Under the pieces are notes generated by a model. The model worked only from the letters and a program-made list of their open reading frames with translations, was not told the DNA's origin and did no database searches. Of a DNA stretch of 64,000 nucleotides, positions 62,991 to 64,000 are shown one piece after another. Made by a program: the position numbers and the translations under genes. This DNA is from Rhynchonema sp. JSB1_4 (lineage: Eukaryota > Nematoda > Chromadorea > Monhysterida > Xyalidae). The stretch's first letter is position 1; each line of letters opens with the position of its first letter. The stretch covers positions 1 to 64,000 of the forward strand of contig JASAMV010007681.1 of the NCBI GenBank assembly GCA_030248065.1. The letters run 5' to 3'.

Positions 62991-64000
62991 AAAAGAATCG
63001 TCGCATGAGAAAATGGACGGACTTTTTGTGTCCGACACACGTCAAGCGCAGTGTGCAACCAGTGCACACGCAGCACACAGCAGACTGCCCACAGACACAC
63101 ATGCCAAGGTTATGTTGCAGTTAGGTGCATCAGGTCAAAGAGAAAACAAGCAATCGTTTGGCCGGATCTGCGACAGTTGTTTGTGGCAAAATAGATCACA
63201 TGAACGGATCGGTTTGCAATATCCGAACACATCAAAAGGTGGTCCGATCCAATCACCAAGTTCGATATCGATCGAGTATGACCAAAAAATTGCATACGCG
63301 TTCTCAGGACCCATTATTGAGGGAATTCGCCGTCGCCCACATCTAACTAACATTGTCGAAAGCAGCAATTGCATTTAGCTCCCTTTTCAAACTGCCATTC
63401 TCTGCTCAGAAACACTGAGGACGAAACGCATGGACATCCCAGATACCGAGACCAGGAACAGTACGACGCACACCATCGAGTCGTTCATTGCGTCGATGAG
63501 CTGAAGCGTCTTGTAGGCATCGACGCATTCCACTGTGACCGAAAACATTTCGGCATAAGAACTGGGCTGATTGCTGAAATGAAGAGTGTTAAACCCGGCA
63601 ATTCTGAAGAAGAAGAAGACGAGGAAGAGGGAGATGAGAAGGCGGATGAACCTGGGACGTCTGTTGTCAAACCATACACGCGACCAAACAACAAGCGAGA
63701 CGATTTCGAGGACGATGAGGAAGGCGGGGCAGGTTGCCCAGCGATGGCATGAGTTACTGCGATCTTTCAGAGATTCGTTGCTATCCAATATTTTTACATA
63801 AACCCGTCCCCACAACGGCAACATTCAGGATTCCCCCCAAAATACGATTTTCCCATTTTCTCCTATTTATTCGAATGTGGGCACATTTATTGAAACCATG
63901 ATTTTCCCACTTGTACTGATCTTCTTTTTTCGGATCCTGGAGGTTTTTTTAACTTGAGGCGCCACAACCATCTTAACAAATGAGTATACTAACATTTCTT

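Larger units (their letters stand above)
60930..63752 (+). pseudogene. Unrecognised gene, copy C, probably disrupted
   Basis: It starts MTPPHGNNNFAACAAVLLTFILLSLLCIWPLLVGLKIW, but a stop codon follows soon after at LLVT, where copies A and B continue. The acidic exon (FQWQGPEMPTAEAMVAADDDNTQLSEGV) is interrupted after CAACACCC at about 61680 by roughly 1 kb of anomalous sequence. About 300 further bases are inserted near 62880. The final exon (63415-63752) is intact and almost identical to copy B. The mixture suggests a non-functional copy with gene conversion or recent shared ancestry at its 3' end. Confidence 0.5.

Noticed and set aside
63387..63824. 145-residue minus-strand frame over the last exon of copy C
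   Set aside because: Differences between copies fall mostly at third positions of the plus-strand frame. The minus frame is a shadow of the acidic exon.

Overview
This 64 kb window is nuclear DNA from a metazoan. It carries six recognisable multi-exon protein genes with GT-AG introns, AATAAA signals, long (CA)n tracts and a very heavy load of short inverted-repeat transposons. The Derlin-1 protein reads closest, from memory, to nematode/arthropod forms (for example YYPxTPQTGFHW), so an invertebrate, probably an ecdysozoan, is my best inference. The species cannot be named from the sequence.

Layout. 1-10.5 kb: repeats only (a foldback with a GGAAGACTGATTA end, hAT-like MITEs, a TTAA-flanked foldback). 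10.6-13.7 kb (+): cytochrome c1 (CYC1), first exon not found. 14.7-19.3 kb (-): ABHD18-type alpha/beta hydrolase, nine exons. 19.7-22.1 kb (+): SOSS-B/NABP single-strand DNA binding protein, head-to-head with ABHD18. 22.7-27.5 kb (-): Derlin-1, six exons. 27.6-35 kb: nested transposons. 35.1-37.9 kb (+): SLC22-type MFS transporter. 40.3-45.7 kb (+): HERPUD/Herp, seven exons. 46-64 kb: a segmental array with three copies of an unrecognised multi-exon gene, two of them nearly identical. The array also holds a 3.1 kb palindrome, two long (CA)n tracts and about 1 kb of anomalous homopolymer-rich sequence.

For all genes except CYC1 (N-terminus missing) and SLC22 (one frame change) I could join exons in phase from ATG to stop: ABHD18 459 aa, SOSS-B 226 aa, Derlin-1 266 aa, Herp 436 aa. 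Derlin-1 and Herp are partners in ER-associated degradation (ERAD) and lie 13 kb apart. A TGACGTCA site and a UPRE-type CCACGTCA site lie upstream of Herp.

Most of the remaining DNA can be read as transposon stratigraphy. At least four insertion classes can be told apart by target-site duplications that are visible directly: 8 bp (hAT-like, CAGNG or TATACTGG ends), TA (Tc1/mariner-like), TTAA (piggyBac-like foldbacks) and 3 bp (GGGTGATA foldbacks). Several have matching empty sites elsewhere in the window. One locus is an insertion nest up to four elements deep that also holds a candidate hammerhead ribozyme insert. No transposase gene was recognised, so all appear non-autonomous.
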